Shown here: positions 61,769 to 64,000 of the stretch, piece after piece
Layout: every line of letters starts with the position of its first letter
How positions within the stretch are numbered: the first letter of the stretch is position 1
From: Bin107 sp965221655
GTDB taxonomy: Bacteria > UBA8248
DNA length: 64,000 bases
Reading direction: 5' to 3'
NCBI GenBank assembly: GCA_965221655.1
Contig: OZ244906.1
Location: forward strand, 1,488,001 to 1,552,000
The notes under the pieces: model-generated
Seen by the model: the letters and a program-made list of their open reading frames with translations, nothing else
Told to the model about the DNA's origin: nothing
Database searches by the model: none
Program-made: the position numbers and the translations under genes

Positions 61769-63991
61769 GTGCTGCCCCGTTCCGGACGCGGAAAAACCTT
61801 TTTTCTCGCGCTCGTCGCTCTTGCCGCCGCGGGCGGGCTGGGAATCGGCGCGGGCTTCACCTACCTCTACGACTTTCCCGAAATCGACCGCCTCCGCAAT
61901 TACGCGCCCAACACCATCACGCGGGTCTACGCCCGGCGCGGGGAGTTGCTGGCGGAACTCTACCAGGAGCGAAGACGACCCATCTCCCTCAAGCAGGTTC
62001 CCACTACCCTGCGCCAAGCGTTCCTCGCCATCGAGGACAAACGCTTCTACGAGCACCCGGGCGTGAGCTACCCCGACATCGCCCGGGCGTTCGTCAAGAA
62101 CCTGCGGGCAGGCCACTTCGTGCAGGGCGGAAGCACCATTACCCAGCAGTTGGCGAAGGTGCTGTTCCTGACGCCCGAGAGAAAGCTCAAGCGCAAGGTT
62201 CGCGAAGCCCTCCTCGCCCTCGAGATCGAGCGCCGCTTTACGAAGGATGAGATTCTCGAATTCTACCTGAACCAAATCTACCTCGGCGGCGGCGCCTACG
62301 GAGTGCAGGCGGCGGCGCGCATCTATTTCGGAAAGACGGTCACACAACTCACGCTCGCCGAATGCGCCATGCTCGCGGGGTTGCCCAAGGCTCCCACGCG
62401 CTTCAGCCCCCGCACGAATCCCGAACGTGCACTCGAGCGGCGCAACCTCGTCATCGCCAGTATGCGCGAGGCGGGCTTTATCACCGCCGAACAGGCGAAG
62501 AGCGCTCGCGAGGAGCCCATCCGCCTTGCTCCGCGCCTGGCGAACGTCGTCCCCGAAGCGGCCTACTTCATCGAGAAAACGCGCATCGACCTGAGCCGCA
62601 GGTTCGGGCAGTCCCTCTATAGAAGCGGCTTCGAGATACACACCACCATCGACATCGACTTGCAGAAGGTCGCCCACCACGCGCTGATTGACGGCGTGGT
62701 GCGCATCAACAAAAGGCGCGGTTTCCTCCCCCCCGATGCGAAGCCCAAGAGGCCGCCGCGCCTGGGAGACGGGTTCCAGTTTCGCTTCCTGGACATCGCC
62801 GGAAAGGCGGTCCGCGGCATCATTGGGGACTACGAGGTCGAAATGGCCCTCCCCGCGAATATCGACCCCAAACGCCTGCGGGAGGGGGACCTCCTGTTGG
62901 GGCGCGCGACGCAGGTGGACCACGGCGCGAAGAGGCTCGTTCTCGAATGGCAGGAGAGCGTGCAGGGCGCCGTCGTCGCCTTCGACGCGAAGACCGGCGC
63001 GCTGCGCGCTCTCACGGGCGGCACCGACTTCCGCCGCTTCCCCTTCAACCGCGCCATCCAGGCGCGCCGGCAGCCGGGTTCGGCCTTCAAGCCCATCATC
63101 ATGGGAACGGCCCTCTCCCAGGGCTATACCCCCGCACACATTCTGATGGATACCCCCTTCGTCCGCCGGATGCCGGGCACGCTCAGAGCCTGGAAACCCA
63201 GAAACTACACGAACAAGTTCTACGGGCCCGTCACCATGCGAAGGGCACTCGAAGACTCGCTCAACCTCGCCACCATCAAGCTGCTCGACCAAATGGGGCC
63301 CCGAAAGGCCATCACCTTCGCGCACAGGCTCGGCATCCGCTCGAACATGCAGCCCTATCTCTCGCTGGCCCTCGGCTCCATCGAGGTAACACCCTACCGC
63401 TTCACGGCCGCCTACATTCCCTTCGCCGCCCGGGGCGTCTACGCGCGACCCTACGAGATCACACGCATCACCGACAGCGAGAACCGGGTAATCGAGGAGA
63501 AAGTACCCGCAACCCACCTGGCCATCGCGCCCGAGACGGCCTATCAAATCAAGATGCTGCTGCGCGGCGTCGTCACCCACGGTACCGCCAAAAAAGCGAA
63601 GAGCCTCGGCGCGTTCGTGGCGGGCAAGACGGGCACAACGAACGAATACCGCGACGCCTGGTTCCTCGGCTTCTCCGAAGACCTCGTCCTGGGCGTCTGG
63701 GTGGGACGCGACGACAACAAACACATGGGCTACCGCGCCTCGGGCGGGAACACGGCCCTGCCCATCTGGATCGACGTGATGAAGGGCTGGCTCGCGGGCC
63801 GGGAGACGGAAGTCGCATCCCCCAAGCCGCCGCCGGGAATCGCCCTGGTGAAGGTGGATGCGCGCTCCGGCCAACTCCCCGCAGCCTGGTGCGAGGGCGA
63901 ATCGATAATCGAAGCCTTCGTGGAGGGAACCGAACCCTCGGAACCCTGCCCGAAGAAATCCCGCCTGCCCGCGCTCCTCAACGGGGGTTGA
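61769..63991 (+). CDS. mrcA: Penicillin-binding protein 1A (bifunctional transglycosylase/transpeptidase)
   Basis: A 740-residue class A PBP that polymerises and cross-links peptidoglycan. A membrane anchor lies at about residues 10-32. The GT51 domain has the catalytic Glu E89 in AIEDKRFYEHPGVS, plus GGSTITQQLAK and RKVREALLALEIE. An inserted OB-like (PCB_OB) domain spans about 305-395. The transpeptidase motifs are SAFK (S438-K441), SLN (S497-N499) and KTGT (K620). The GTG start at 61769 has GAGGA six bases upstream. Its stop lies nine bases before the window end, so the gene is complete. Confidence 0.96.
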   Translation: MLPRSGRGKTFFLALVALAAAGGLGIGAGFTYLYDFPEIDRLRNYAPNTITRVYARRGELLAELYQERRRPISLKQVPTTLRQAFLAIEDKRFYEHPGVSYPDIARAFVKNLRAGHFVQGGSTITQQLAKVLFLTPERKLKRKVREALLALEIERRFTKDEILEFYLNQIYLGGGAYGVQAAARIYFGKTVTQLTLAECAMLAGLPKAPTRFSPRTNPERALERRNLVIASMREAGFITAEQAKSAREEPIRLAPRLANVVPEAAYFIEKTRIDLSRRFGQSLYRSGFEIHTTIDIDLQKVAHHALIDGVVRINKRRGFLPPDAKPKRPPRLGDGFQFRFLDIAGKAVRGIIGDYEVEMALPANIDPKRLREGDLLLGRATQVDHGAKRLVLEWQESVQGAVVAFDAKTGALRALTGGTDFRRFPFNRAIQARRQPGSAFKPIIMGTALSQGYTPAHILMDTPFVRRMPGTLRAWKPRNYTNKFYGPVTMRRALEDSLNLATIKLLDQMGPRKAITFAHRLGIRSNMQPYLSLALGSIEVTPYRFTAAYIPFAARGVYARPYEITRITDSENRVIEEKVPATHLAIAPETAYQIKMLLRGVVTHGTAKKAKSLGAFVAGKTGTTNEYRDAWFLGFSEDLVLGVWVGRDDNKHMGYRASGGNTALPIWIDVMKGWLAGRETEVASPKPPPGIALVKVDARSGQLPAAWCEGESIIEAFVEGTEPSEPCPKKSRLPALLNGG

Positions 63992-64000
63992 GGCGCAGAA

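Overview
The window comes from a GC-rich chromosome of a diderm (Gram-negative) bacterium. It carries the later steps of lipid A, Kdo and heptose synthesis, LPS flipping and export (MsbA, LptF, LptG), BamA and Skp, the lipoprotein machinery (Lnt, LolC/E, LolD), FabZ and a class A penicillin-binding protein. LpxI replaces LpxH, a Gfo/Idh oxidoreductase sits beside lpxA, a DUF374 acyltransferase sits beside waaA, and a UVR-containing ClpC abuts bamA. I read this mixture as a deeply branching or deltaproteobacteria-like lineage rather than a gamma- or betaproteobacterium, but the sequence alone does not name the organism. I see no rRNA, insertion sequence, prophage or CRISPR array, and no gene-free stretch above 300 bases.

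Region 1 (1-21 kb) is accessory metabolism in short, often divergent units. It holds a truncated oxaloacetate decarboxylase-type gene, a YCII protein, a DoxX/YkgB-like membrane protein, a CocE/NonD hydrolase, tRNA-Val(TAC), an M29 aminopeptidase, an orphan protein made of two copies of one domain, a VOC protein, an exported-looking intradiol dioxygenase, an HdrB-like Fe-S protein divergent from a fumarate-reductase-type flavoprotein, an OsmC-like gene with an in-frame TGA, two 2-hydroxyacid dehydrogenases flanking an aquaporin, a complete ABC importer, an MFS transporter, a metal-ligand-poor amidohydrolase and dapA. The most notable item is the OsmC-like gene at 10321-10869. Its TGA lies exactly where the family has its peroxidatic cysteine, and a hairpin with a GGU apical loop follows 19 nt later. 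It is therefore a strong selenocysteine candidate.

Region 2 (21.4-34.5 kb) is a D,D-carboxypeptidase followed by a tightly packed minus-strand LPS core operon. In transcription order it is waaF, gmhB, hldE1, hldE2, waaC, a Trm112-like gene, a GT2 gene, two GT4 genes, msbA, a waaG-like gene and an O-antigen ligase. Together these make ADP-heptose, build the core, flip it and ligate polymer.

Region 3 (34.6-37 kb) is lptF-lptG on the plus strand, which move finished LPS out of the inner membrane.

Region 4 (37-61 kb) is a nearly gapless 24-kb minus-strand run: uvrB, uvrC, lnt, prfB (with its +1 frameshift), lysS, lolC/E, lolD, clpC, bamA, skp, lpxD, fabZ, lpxA, gfo/idh, lpxI, lpxB, DUF374, waaA, lpxK. 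Many junctions are 4-nt GTGA/TTGA overlaps. It joins DNA repair, translation, proteolysis and outer-membrane assembly in one direction. An HNH gene lies upstream of it, and a PBP1A gene reads off the right edge on the plus strand.

Start codons were adjusted by ribosome-binding sites and family length. GTG and TTG starts are common here.
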